Source of the DNA: Hydrogenophaga aromaticivorans
GTDB lineage: Bacteria; Pseudomonadota; Gammaproteobacteria; Burkholderiales; Burkholderiaceae_C
Direction: 5' to 3'
DNA: 64,000 bases
Assembly: GCF_013387465.1 (NCBI RefSeq)
Contig: NZ_VYGV01000016.1
Span: forward strand, 368,872-432,871
Shown here: positions 32,647 through 41,413 of the stretch, in pieces
Numbering within the stretch: position 1 is the first letter of the stretch
Layout: each line of letters starts with the position of its first letter
The notes under the pieces: model-generated
Database searches by the model: none
What the model was told of the DNA's origin: nothing
The model's input: the letters and a program-made list of their open reading frames with translations, nothing else
Program-made: the position numbers and the translations under genes

Positions 32647-33708
32647 ATGCCGCACCACAACCCCACTTCCGGGAACCCCGCGCTCCGCGGTGGTCTGCTG
32701 GCCCTGCTGGCCGCCGCCCTGTTTGGCCTGAGCACACCGCTCGTCCAGCGTTTCGGGCAGGGCCTCGGCCCGTTCAGCACCGCCGCGCTGCTCTACGCTG
32801 GCGCCGCGCTGGTGGCTCTGTTCCAGCGCCGCGGCGCGGGGGCTGAAGCGCCGCTGCGCCGCAGCGACGCACCGCGCCTGCTGGCCATGGTGGCGGCGGG
32901 TGCGGTGATCGGCCCGGTGGCGCTGGCCTGGGGCCTGCAGCGCACCAGCGGTGCCAGCGCCTCGCTGCTGCTCACGCTCGAGGCCGTGTTCACGGCGGTG
33001 CTGGCCTGGCGCTGGTACGGCGAGGTGCTGGACGGGCGCGTCAAGACCGCCGTGGCGCTGCTGCTGGCCGGTGGCGCCCTGCTGGTGATCGACCAGGGCC
33101 TCTCGGGCCAGGTGCAGTTGCTCGGCCTGCTCGCCGTGGCCGTGGCCACCATCGCCTGGGGCGTGGACAACACCCTCTCGCGCGGCGTGGCCGAGCGCGA
33201 CCCTGGGCAGGTCGTGCTCGCGAAGACCGCGCTGGGCGCCAGCGTCACCGGCGCGCTGGCGCTGGCCTGGGGCGAGCCGCTGCCGGCGCTGTGGGCGGCG
33301 CTGGCCCTGCTCGCCGTGGGCGCCACTGGCTACGGGCTCAGCCTGCGTTTCTATTTGCTCGCGCAGCGCCGCTTTGGCGCCGCACGCACCGGCTCGGTGT
33401 TTGCGTTTGCGCCCTTCGTGGGTGCCCAGGGTGCCTTTGCCCTGGGCGAGCGCTCGGGCAGCGCGCTCATGTTGCTGGGCGGCCTGTTCATGGCCGCCGG
33501 CATCGTGCTGCACCTGGCCGAAAACCACGCCCACGAACACCGCCACGAGGCGCTCGACCACGAACACGCCCACAGCCACGACGACGGCCACCACCTGCAC
33601 AGCCACAGCCCCATGCCCGCCGGCCCGCACAGCCACCCGCACCACCACGGCACGCTGCAGCACAGCCACCCGCACGCGCCCGACGTGCACCACCGCCACC
33701 CGCACTGA
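32647..33708 (+). CDS. EamA/DMT-family permease with a histidine-rich C-terminal tail
   Basis: A 353-residue drug/metabolite transporter with two EamA halves (about ten hydrophobic helices). The last 65 residues (about 289-353) are hydrophilic and contain 25 histidines, for example HAHEHRHEALDHEHAHSH and HPHHHGTLQ. Such tails are known on metal-related transporters and chaperones; here a nickel, cobalt or zinc link is plausible but unproved. The gene is divergent from tetR. It almost meets the convergent MFS gene (12-bp gap). Confidence 0.88.
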   Translation: MPHHNPTSGNPALRGGLLALLAAALFGLSTPLVQRFGQGLGPFSTAALLYAGAALVALFQRRGAGAEAPLRRSDAPRLLAMVAAGAVIGPVALAWGLQRTSGASASLLLTLEAVFTAVLAWRWYGEVLDGRVKTAVALLLAGGALLVIDQGLSGQVQLLGLLAVAVATIAWGVDNTLSRGVAERDPGQVVLAKTALGASVTGALALAWGEPLPALWAALALLAVGATGYGLSLRFYLLAQRRFGAARTGSVFAFAPFVGAQGAFALGERSGSALMLLGGLFMAAGIVLHLAENHAHEHRHEALDHEHAHSHDDGHHLHSHSPMPAGPHSHPHHHGTLQHSHPHAPDVHHRHPH

Positions 33709-33720
33709 GCGGACCGCCGC

Positions 33721-34899
33721 TCAGCGCCGCCGCAGTGCCAGGCCCAGCAAGGCCAGGCCGCTGAAGGCGGCTCCGGCGTAGAAGGTGAACGAGGCACCCA
33801 GCTGGTCCCACAGCAGGCCGGCGATGGCGCTGGACAGCAGCAGGGCCACGCCGCTGACCAGGTTGAAGAAGCCGAAGGCCGTGCCGCGCAGATCGGCCGG
33901 CGCCGTGTCGGCCACCATGGTTGCCAGCAGGCCCTGCGTCATGCCCATGTGCAGGCCCCACAACACCACGCCGGCCAGCAGCGTGGTCCAGTGCGCGTTG
34001 GCCGCCAGCACAAGGTCGGCCGCGATCAGCACCGCCAGGCCCAGCGCCAACAACGTGCGGTGGTCCATGCGGTCGGACAAGCGACCAAAGGGGTAGGCCG
34101 ACGCCGCGTAAACCAGGTTCATCGCCACCATCACCAGCGGGACCAGGGCCACCGGCACACCGCTCTGCGCGGCACGCAGCACCAGAAAGGCTTCACTGAA
34201 GCGCGCCAGCGTGAACACCGCGCCCAGGCCCACCACCCACCAGTAGGCGCTGCCCAGGCGGCGCAGGTTCTCGCGCCGGATCGGGTTGCCACGCCGCTCA
34301 CCCGCGGGGCGGTCGGGTTCGCGCACGCCCAGCATCAGCAGCGCCACAGCCAGCAGCCCCGGCACCACCGCCACCCAGAACACCGCCCGGAAGTCGTTGG
34401 CCCAGAGCAGCATCAGGCCCACCGCCAGCAGCGGGCCGAGGAAGGCGCCCACCGTGTCGAGCGACTGCCGCAGGCCGAAGGCCGCGCCGCGCATGTCGGG
34501 CGGCGCGATGTCGGCCACCAGCGCATCGCGCGGCGCGCCGCGCACGCCCTTGCCCACGCGGTCGAGCAGGCGCGCCGTCAGCACGGTGCCGATGCCCGGC
34601 GCCAGCGCAAACAGCGGCTTGGTCAGCGCGCCCAGGGCATAGCCGAACACGGCCAGCCACTTGCGTTTCCCCCACCAGTCGCTCAGCACGCCCGAGAACA
34701 CCTTGACGATCAGTGCGGTCGCCTCGGCCAGCCCCTCGACCAGCCCGACCACCAGGGCGCTCGCGCCCAGTGTGCCCACCATGAACAGCGGCAGCAGGCT
34801 GTGCACCATCTCGGACGAAATGTCCATCAGAAGGCTCACGAAGCCCAGCACCCAGATGGCGGTGGGCAGCCGGGGGCGGGGACGGTCTGGCTTTTTCAT
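33721..34899 (-). CDS. Major facilitator superfamily transporter
   Basis: A 392-residue protein with about twelve hydrophobic helices. The loop between helices 2 and 3 matches the MFS signature pattern (GVLSDWWGKRKWLAVFGYALG). A second such loop is PFGRLSDRMDHRTLLALG in the C-terminal half. Similar proteins are annotated as efflux permeases; substrate unknown. It is convergent with the EamA gene and followed upstream by decayed DNA. Confidence 0.9.
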   Translation of the reverse strand: MKKPDRPRPRLPTAIWVLGFVSLLMDISSEMVHSLLPLFMVGTLGASALVVGLVEGLAEATALIVKVFSGVLSDWWGKRKWLAVFGYALGALTKPLFALAPGIGTVLTARLLDRVGKGVRGAPRDALVADIAPPDMRGAAFGLRQSLDTVGAFLGPLLAVGLMLLWANDFRAVFWVAVVPGLLAVALLMLGVREPDRPAGERRGNPIRRENLRRLGSAYWWVVGLGAVFTLARFSEAFLVLRAAQSGVPVALVPLVMVAMNLVYAASAYPFGRLSDRMDHRTLLALGLAVLIAADLVLAANAHWTTLLAGVVLWGLHMGMTQGLLATMVADTAPADLRGTAFGFFNLVSGVALLLSSAIAGLLWDQLGASFTFYAGAAFSGLALLGLALRRR

Positions 34900-34977
34900 G
34901 GCACGCGTGACACCTTGGAGTGGACGGCTGGTGTCAGTGTGGCAGAACCGCCCGCCATGACCGTGGTCGCGAGGGGC

Positions 34978-35273
34978 GCCGGGCCGCTGCGCGCCAACGG
35001 CGGGATCACCAGCCGCGGAGTCATGCCGCTTGGTGCGGGGTTCCTTGTCAAGTGGTCAATGGCCTGCCTCGCTACGTTGCAACGGTCGAAACCAGCAAGC
35101 CCCGCACGTTCCAATTTCTCGATGCCGGCATCCTGCCGGACAACCTGCTGATCGCCATCGCATCGAAGGACGCGGTGTGGTTGGGCGTGCTGTCCAGCCA
35201 GGTCCACGTCGAGTGGGCGCTGGACGCAGACGGTCGCCTCGGCGTGGGCGACGCCCGCGCTGTTACAAGTCGC
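34978..35273 (+). pseudogene. Remnant of an MmeI-like class I SAM-dependent DNA methyltransferase
   Basis: Two stretches in different frames match the C-terminal region of MmeI-type DNA methyltransferases. The first (34,978-35,052) reads [22 protein letters not shown]. The second (35,055-35,273), shifted by one frame, reads [20 protein letters not shown], then [15 protein letters not shown] and [15 protein letters not shown]. In intact family members these two stretches are far apart, so an internal deletion plus frameshift is likely. No start, SAM-binding motif or catalytic motif remains. The flanking 34,900-35,355 gap holds nothing else I can support. Confidence 0.7.
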
Positions 35274-35355
35274 GCTGCAGCCACCGTGGCGCAGGCGCCG
35301 AAGCCCCCACCACTGCGCACGCCGGCGCCACGGCCACCACCCAGCCCTGGCTGGC

Positions 35356-35688
35356 TCAGACCGCCATGAACAGGAGCAGCCAGAACACGCTCACGCCGAG
35401 CACCACCGCAGGCCGCCGCGGCGCGCGCCAGAGGGCGGACACGATGAGCAGGTTGTAGGGCAGCGGCAGCAGGTGCGCGAACAGCACCCAGGGCAGGGGC
35501 ACGTCTTGTGAGAGCAGCGCCAGGGCCACGCCGGTCATGAGCAGGTTCAGCCCGGTGCCGATGAGCAGCAGGTCGCGCCAAAACAGGGTGCGCCAGCCGA
35601 TGCGGCCTTGCCAGCGCTGTGTGATGAAGGTTTTCAAGGGTGTGCTGCGCGGCCGGAGCGCGCCGAAGCAGAAGAAAAACTGTCTCAC
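35356..35688 (-). CDS. Small hydrophobic protein, possible membrane protein
   Basis: A 110-residue frame opening with GTG. It has three likely membrane helices ([41 protein letters not shown] and [17 protein letters not shown]) and a basic N-terminus, as expected for a small inner-membrane protein. No family recognised. It lies between the methyltransferase relic and the sensor kinase leader, so it could be old accessory DNA; the membrane pattern favours a real gene. Confidence 0.5.
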   Translation of the reverse strand: MRQFFFCFGALRPRSTPLKTFITQRWQGRIGWRTLFWRDLLLIGTGLNLLMTGVALALLSQDVPLPWVLFAHLLPLPYNLLIVSALWRAPRRPAVVLGVSVFWLLLFMAV

Positions 35689-35840
35689 ACCCCTGTGCCT
35701 GCAAACGTCCGAAACGAAACTGGTGCAAACCCCAGGGAGCCCATGTTGTGCGAGACGGAATCAGTGTAGTGGCTGTGGCCGACGGCAAAGGGGTCTGTGA
35801 CCCGTTGAGAGAAGGATCTCCGCGCCCTGACGCCTGGGCG

Positions 35841-35865
35841 GAGGGGCCTCAACTTGTGGCCCCTC
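35841..35865 (+). promoter_or_regulatory. Hairpin in the long leader of the first sensor kinase
   Basis: GAGGGGCC pairs perfectly with GGCCCCTC across a nine-base loop. It lies in the 368-bp non-coding gap 35,689-36,056, about 190 bases before the TTG start of the kinase. No T-run follows. It may be an mRNA leader structure or a weak terminator; otherwise I see nothing else in the gap. Confidence 0.4.
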
Positions 35866-36056
35866 GTGACGAAATGAACAGGATGCGGGTCACGGCATCC
35901 GCAGCCCGTAAGATCCACGCGCCAGAATCAGGGCCTGCCAGTCGCCTGCCGGACATTCGGACGGGCCATAACAAAGAGAGAGACCGTCGTTGTGAATTGG
36001 AGCAATGCAGCAGCGCGCCCTGTGCAGGGCCACGCCCGTGGGATGGAGGCCGTCCG

Positions 36057-38144
36057 TTGAAGGCGCGCCCCCGTTCCTTTGCCCTGCTGGCGGCGGTGTT
36101 CACCGTGGTCGCTGCGGGGGTGCTGTGGTGGCAGTCGCTGCACTCGCAGACGCAGCTGCGCGAGCAGGTGCTGCTGCAGGCCGAGCAGCGCAGCCTGCAC
36201 GTGGCCGATGCGATGGCCGGGCAGGTGCAGGCGCAGCTCAACACGATGGACGTCACGCTCCGGACGCTGCGCGACCACTGGGTGCGGGAGCCGCGGGAAC
36301 GTTTCGACTTGCTGGCGAAGGAGGCGCTGGCCAGCCTGCCGCCGGGTCTGGTCTCGCACCTGTCGGTGGCCGACGCCAGTGGCCATCTGGCCTACAACAG
36401 CCTGGGGCTGGAAACCGGGCGCTACGTGGGCGACCGCGACAGCTTCCAGGTGGCACGCCTGGGCCCCGACGCGATGCGGGTGTCGGCGACGGTGCGTTCG
36501 CGTCTGATCGGGCGCTGGGCGTTTGCGGTGGATCGACCGGTGCTGCGCCAGGGGCGTTTCGACGTGGTGGTCTACCTGGTGGTGGAGTCGGCGTACATCG
36601 CCCGCGAGCTGGGCAAGCTGCAGCTGTCGGACCAGGACGTGGTGTCGCTGGTGCACCCGGACGGCCACTACCTGGCGCGCAGCGAGGGCAATGAGGCGTC
36701 GATGGGGCAGCAGGTGCCGGCCGACCGGCCCTACCGGGCGCAGCCGACGCTGTCGCACGGCACCTACCGGGTGGACGATGTGGTCGACCACGCACCGCGC
36801 ACCTATGGCTGGCACCGCCTGGCCGACCCGGGGCTGGTGGTGTCGGTCGGCCTGGCCGACGACTCGGTGCTGGCGCCGCTGGCGCCGGCGCTGCGGCGCA
36901 ACCTGCTGGTGACCGGGGTACTGTCCCTGCTGCTGCTGGGCTTTGGCGGGGTGATTGTGCGGGACCAGCTGCGCATGGCCCGCAGCCAGCGGGCGCTGGC
37001 GCGCAGCGAGGCGAGGCTGAAAGAGGCCCAGCAGCTGGCGGGGCTGGGGAGCTGGGAGTACGACCTGGGCTCGGGCCGGCTGCGGTGGTCCGACGAGGTG
37101 TACCGCATCTTCGAGGTCGATCCTGCGCTGGTGCAACCCTCGTTCGAGCGTTTTCTGGAACTGGTGCACCCGGATGATCGGACGATGGTGCGGCAGACCT
37201 TCCATACCTCGGTCAGGGACCGCCGGACCTACAACGTGGTGCACCGGATGCTGCTGCCCGGCGGGCGGGTGAAGTATGTGCGCGAGCGGGGCGCGACCGA
37301 GTACGACGGCGACCGGCCCGTGCGCAGCATGGGCACGGTGCTGGACGTCACCGAGGTGCGCACGGCGCAGCTGGCGCTGCAGCAGCTCAACGAGGAACTG
37401 GAGTCGCGCGTGACCGAGCGCACGCGCGAACTGGCGCAGGCCAACCGGGAACTGGAGGCCTTCGCCTACAGCGTCTCGCACGACCTGCGCACGCCGCTGC
37501 GCAGCATCCACGGCTTTGCCTGTGTGCTGGAGGAAGAGGAAGCGGGCAAGCTCACCGATGTGGGACGCAAGCACCTGCAGCGTATCCAGGACGGTTCGCG
37601 CCGCATGGGGAAGCTCATCACGGACCTGCTGTCGCTGACGTACCTGAACCGCGCCCGCATGCACCAGGAGCCGGTGAACCTGAGCGAGCTGGCGCTGGCG
37701 GTGGCGGGCGAGTTGCAGCACGCCGAGCCGGAGCGCAAGGTGGTCTGGCACATTGAAGAAGGCATGACCGCCATGGCTGATCCGGGGTTGATGCGGGCGA
37801 TGCTGCAGAACCTGCTGGGCAACGCCTGGAAATACACCAGCCAGACGTCACAGGCGAAAGTGCAGTTCACCTGCACCGGGGACACCGGTGGGCTGACGGT
37901 GTTTTGTGTGAGCGACAACGGCGCGGGCTTCGACATGGCCTACAGCGAGCAGCTGTTCATGCCCTTCAAGCGGCTGCACGCACACCACGAGTTCGAGGGC
38001 TCGGGTGTGGGACTGGCGACGGTGCAACGCATCGTGCAACGGCACGGCGGCACCGTGCGCGGCGTGGGCGCGGTGGGCGAGGGGGCAAAGTTCTACTTCA
38101 GCCTGCCTGCGACGCCGGTGGTCACGGACCTGGGCACCTGGTAG
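36057..38144 (+). CDS. Membrane-bound PAS sensor histidine kinase (paralogue 1)
   Basis: A 695-residue sensor kinase. A first helix (about residues 8-25) and a second (about 281-301) flank a periplasmic sensor region of Cache type. A PAS domain follows (about 320-440; LAGLGSWEYDLGSGRLRWSD), then HisKA with the phosphoacceptor His475 in YSVSHDLRTPLR and a HATPase domain (NLLGNAWKYT, SDNGAGFDM, GSGVGLATVQRIV). No ATG lies close to the first helix. The TTG at 36,057 has GGAGG seven bases ahead and is the best start. No response regulator is adjacent. The next gene is a paralogue. Confidence 0.9.
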   Translation: MKARPRSFALLAAVFTVVAAGVLWWQSLHSQTQLREQVLLQAEQRSLHVADAMAGQVQAQLNTMDVTLRTLRDHWVREPRERFDLLAKEALASLPPGLVSHLSVADASGHLAYNSLGLETGRYVGDRDSFQVARLGPDAMRVSATVRSRLIGRWAFAVDRPVLRQGRFDVVVYLVVESAYIARELGKLQLSDQDVVSLVHPDGHYLARSEGNEASMGQQVPADRPYRAQPTLSHGTYRVDDVVDHAPRTYGWHRLADPGLVVSVGLADDSVLAPLAPALRRNLLVTGVLSLLLLGFGGVIVRDQLRMARSQRALARSEARLKEAQQLAGLGSWEYDLGSGRLRWSDEVYRIFEVDPALVQPSFERFLELVHPDDRTMVRQTFHTSVRDRRTYNVVHRMLLPGGRVKYVRERGATEYDGDRPVRSMGTVLDVTEVRTAQLALQQLNEELESRVTERTRELAQANRELEAFAYSVSHDLRTPLRSIHGFACVLEEEEAGKLTDVGRKHLQRIQDGSRRMGKLITDLLSLTYLNRARMHQEPVNLSELALAVAGELQHAEPERKVVWHIEEGMTAMADPGLMRAMLQNLLGNAWKYTSQTSQAKVQFTCTGDTGGLTVFCVSDNGAGFDMAYSEQLFMPFKRLHAHHEFEGSGVGLATVQRIVQRHGGTVRGVGAVGEGAKFYFSLPATPVVTDLGTW

Positions 38145-38397
38145 ATCGAGCCGGGATTGAAGGGCCAGACCCGCCGTCGCTGACAAGCGGCGCCACATGC
38201 CCGCGGGCATCTGTGTTCAGGAATACACACTTTGTGCCGCGGTGGCGGCCATATCCCTGAGCTTTTGAGCTTTGTCAACCCGATGACGGCGTGCGCCGTA
38301 TGGAATGCGCCTTCGTGCCCGGCGCATGGCTGGCGCCGGGTGCGCCCGGCCGTGCTGGCCGCGGCGGGTCGATGAACAGGATGTCGAAGGGTTCGTT

Positions 38398-40488
38398 TTG
38401 GGCAACGGTGTGCGTTTTCGTTTTCTGCTGGTCCTCGTGCTGATGTTCAGCGTGGTGGCGGTGGCGGTGCTGTGGGGGCAGGGTCTGCGCTCGCAGGCGG
38501 CGCTGCGCGAGCAGGTGTTGCAACAGTCCGAGCAACGCAGCCTGCACCTGGCCGATGCGATGGCGGGGCAGGTGGGCAGCGTGTTCAGTGCAATGGACCT
38601 GGTCCTGCACGACCTGCGGCAGCGCTGGGTCGATACGCCCGAGCGGTTTTCGCCCGTGGCCGACGATCTCCTGAAGGCGCTGCCCGCGGGCTTCGTGTCG
38701 CACGTGCTGGTGGTTAATGCGCAGGGCCACCTGGTGTTCAACAGCCTGGGCAAGGGGGAAGGCCTGTTCATCGGGGACCGCGCGTTTTTCCGGGACATCA
38801 GCAACGGGGTCGACCGCATGGTCATCGGGGCGCCGGTGTTGGGGCGGGTGACCGAACACTGGCAGTTCGCGGTGGGGCGACCGATCCTGCGCGAGGGGCG
38901 GTTCGCGGGCGCGATTTTCATGATGGTGCCCACGGATGCGCTGGCGCAGCGGCTGGCGGCGCTGCACCTGTCGGCGATGGATGTGGTGGCGCTGGTGCAG
39001 GACGACGGCACCCACCTGGCACGCAGCCGCGACAACGCGGTGGCCATGGGCCAGCGGGTGGAGGCCACCCGGCCTTTCATGGTTGACACCGCCCTGGGCA
39101 AGGGGTCGTACCGCGCGGTCTGCTCGCTCGACCAGGTGTCGCGAACCTATGGCTGGTTCCGGCTGCCGGTGGGCGGCGCGGTGATGCTGGTGGGGCTGGC
39201 CGACGAGTCGGTGCTCGGACCGCTGGAGCCGGCGTTGCACCGCGGCCAGTTGTTCACCACCCTGATGTCCTTGCTGCTGCTGGCGGGAGGCGCCACCATC
39301 GCCGGCCTGCTCTGGTCCGTGGAGCGCGGGCGCCAGGCCGTGGGCGCCAGCGAGGTTCGACTGAAGGAGGCGCAGCACATGGCCCGGGTGGGCAACTGGG
39401 ACCTCGATGTCGCTTCCGGTCGCCTGCTCTGGTCGGACGAGGTGTTCCGGATCTTTGACCTCAGTCCCGGCGAAGGCAGCCCCACGCTCGACACCTTTCT
39501 GCAGATGGTGCACCCGGAGGACAGCGAGCGGGTGCGGGACGCGCTCAGGGCGGTCTGCTCGGTTCGCCACACCGTCCAGCTGGAACACCGCCTGCTGCTG
39601 CCCAGTGGTGCCATCAAACATGTCCGGGTCATGGCCCTCAACGTGTTCGAGGGCGATCGGTCGGTGCACAGCAAGGGCACCATCCAGGACATCACCGAAA
39701 CGCGCCGGGCCGAGCTGGCGCTGCAGCAGCTCAACGAGGAACTGGAGAAGCGGGTGAGTGAGCGCACGCGCGAGATGGCGGTGCTCAACCGCGAGCTCGA
39801 CACCTTTTCGTACAGCGTGTCCCACGATCTTCGAACCCCGTTGCGCGCCATTGATGGCTTTGCCAGCCTGCTCGCCGAGCAGTCGGACCGCCTGTCGGAC
39901 GAAGGGCGGGTGTTTCTGCACAAGATCCAGGAATCGACGCGCCGCATGGGCGAGCTCATCACCGACCTGCTGTCCCTGGCGCACCACGGGCGCGCGCCGG
40001 TGCGCCACGAGAAGGTGAACCTCAGCGAGCTGGCGCGCGGGCTCGCCGCGGAGCTGGAGCGGGGGGAGAGCACGCGCCAGATCGAATGGGCGATCGAAGA
40101 CGATCTGCTGGTCGAGGCCGATCCCACGCTCATGCGCGTGGTGTTGCAGAACCTGCTGGGCAACGCCTGCAAGTACACCGGGCGCGAGCCGCGGGCGCGC
40201 ATCTCCCTCTCGCGCTCAGAGGCCGCCGATGGTCTGCAGACCTTCTGCGTGCGCGACAACGGCGCGGGCTTCGACATGGCCTACGCCAGCCAGCTGTTCC
40301 AGCCGTTCAAACGCCTGCATGGCCGGAACGAGTTCGAAGGCACGGGCGTGGGCCTGGCGACGGTGCAGCGCGTGGTGCAGCGCCACGGCGGCAAGGTGAG
40401 CGCCGAGGGTGTAGTGGGGCAGGGCGCGGCGTTCTACTTCAGCCTGCCCAAGGAGGCGCCGGAGGCCGCGCCCCAGTCCACCTGGTGA
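38398..40488 (+). CDS. Membrane-bound PAS sensor histidine kinase (paralogue 2)
   Basis: A 696-residue kinase, nearly the same length and layout as its left neighbour: first helix (RFLLVLVLMFSVVAVAVLW), Cache-like sensor, second helix, PAS (MARVGNWDLDVASGRLLWSD), HisKA with His476 in YSVSHDLRTPLR, and HATPase (NLLGNACKYT, RDNGAGFDM, GTGVGLATVQRVV). A TTG start at 38,398 has GAAGGG seven bases upstream, mirroring the paralogue. The cytoplasmic halves are close, while the sensor halves differ, suggesting different inputs into one pathway. The gap of about 250 bp between them has no other gene. No response regulator is next to it. Confidence 0.9.
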   Translation: MGNGVRFRFLLVLVLMFSVVAVAVLWGQGLRSQAALREQVLQQSEQRSLHLADAMAGQVGSVFSAMDLVLHDLRQRWVDTPERFSPVADDLLKALPAGFVSHVLVVNAQGHLVFNSLGKGEGLFIGDRAFFRDISNGVDRMVIGAPVLGRVTEHWQFAVGRPILREGRFAGAIFMMVPTDALAQRLAALHLSAMDVVALVQDDGTHLARSRDNAVAMGQRVEATRPFMVDTALGKGSYRAVCSLDQVSRTYGWFRLPVGGAVMLVGLADESVLGPLEPALHRGQLFTTLMSLLLLAGGATIAGLLWSVERGRQAVGASEVRLKEAQHMARVGNWDLDVASGRLLWSDEVFRIFDLSPGEGSPTLDTFLQMVHPEDSERVRDALRAVCSVRHTVQLEHRLLLPSGAIKHVRVMALNVFEGDRSVHSKGTIQDITETRRAELALQQLNEELEKRVSERTREMAVLNRELDTFSYSVSHDLRTPLRAIDGFASLLAEQSDRLSDEGRVFLHKIQESTRRMGELITDLLSLAHHGRAPVRHEKVNLSELARGLAAELERGESTRQIEWAIEDDLLVEADPTLMRVVLQNLLGNACKYTGREPRARISLSRSEAADGLQTFCVRDNGAGFDMAYASQLFQPFKRLHGRNEFEGTGVGLATVQRVVQRHGGKVSAEGVVGQGAAFYFSLPKEAPEAAPQSTW

Positions 40489-40492
40489 GGCC

Positions 40493-41380
40493 CTAACCGG
40501 GCGCGGCCCGCAAGGCCTGCCGCAGAAAGTCCAGCACGGATCGACCGGCCTGTGCCGGGTCGGCAAAACCTTCGTGTGTGCCGTCCAGCGCCAGCAGGGT
40601 GGCGCGCGCACGGCCCTTGTGCTGGATGAGCTGCTGCGCATCGGCCAGCGGCACGGTGTCGTCTTGCGCGCCGTGCAGCAGCAGCACCGGGCATCGGGTC
40701 TGGCCCAGCGTGGCCAGCGGGGCGATGTGGTCGAAGCGCGCACCGATGACGCGTTCAACGTAGCGGTTGATCAGCCAGCCCAGCGGCCAGTAGGGCACAT
40801 GGCGTTGCGCGAGCCAGCGCCGCATGACCCACTCCGGGTGCGCGAAGGCGCTCACGCTCACCGCGGCGGCCAGGCCGGGCCGGCGCGAGGCCACCAGCAG
40901 CACGGCCGCAGCGCCCACCGAATGGCCGAGCGCGGCGAGGCGCTGCGGGTCCACATCGGGTTGCAGGGCGAGCCAGTCGAGCGCGGCCTCCAGGTCTTCG
41001 GCGAAGCGGGGCAGGGAGCTGTGGCTGGCGCGGCTGCTGCGGCCGTGGTTGCGCGATTCGGGCAGCAGCACGGCGAAGCCCGCCGCGTGCAGCGCCTGCG
41101 CGGCCGGCAGCAGGGTGCTGGCGTTGCCGCTCCAGCCGTGCAGCAGCACCACGGCAGGCGTGGGGTGCGGGGCCGACGCGGGCGCGGGCAGGTGCCAGGC
41201 GAACAGATGCTGGCCCGCGGCGCCGGGAATCTGCACCTCGTGCGCGCGCAGGCCGAGTTCGGCGGGGGTCGGGCCATCGGTGCTGGCCTCGGGCGCCAAG
41301 CTGCGGTGCAGCAGGTAGCGGGCACTGAGGAGTGCCGCGGCGAACAGGGCAAGCCCGAACCAGGGGGACAGCAGGGTCAT
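40493..41380 (-). CDS. Alpha/beta hydrolase
   Basis: A 295-residue hydrolase with an N-terminal membrane anchor or signal (LFAAALLSARYLLHRSL). The nucleophile elbow is GHSVGA, with an oxyanion region VVLLHGWSGNA and a C-terminal GAQDDTVPLADAQQL and HEGFADPAQAG carrying the likely Asp and His. Similar proteins are of the dienelactone hydrolase/BAAT-like type with unknown substrates. It converges on the kinase gene (4-bp gap) and is 33 bp after the patatin gene, with which it may be co-transcribed. Confidence 0.85.
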   Translation of the reverse strand: MTLLSPWFGLALFAAALLSARYLLHRSLAPEASTDGPTPAELGLRAHEVQIPGAAGQHLFAWHLPAPASAPHPTPAVVLLHGWSGNASTLLPAAQALHAAGFAVLLPESRNHGRSSRASHSSLPRFAEDLEAALDWLALQPDVDPQRLAALGHSVGAAAVLLVASRRPGLAAAVSVSAFAHPEWVMRRWLAQRHVPYWPLGWLINRYVERVIGARFDHIAPLATLGQTRCPVLLLHGAQDDTVPLADAQQLIQHKGRARATLLALDGTHEGFADPAQAGRSVLDFLRQALRAAPG

Positions 41381-41413
41381 GGTGTGTGGGGTGGGCCGGG
41401 GGGGTCAACCGGT

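Noticed and set aside
34920..35369. Intact 149-codon gene
   Set aside because: Only the middle matches a methyltransferase, and its partner motif is in another frame, so it is a remnant.
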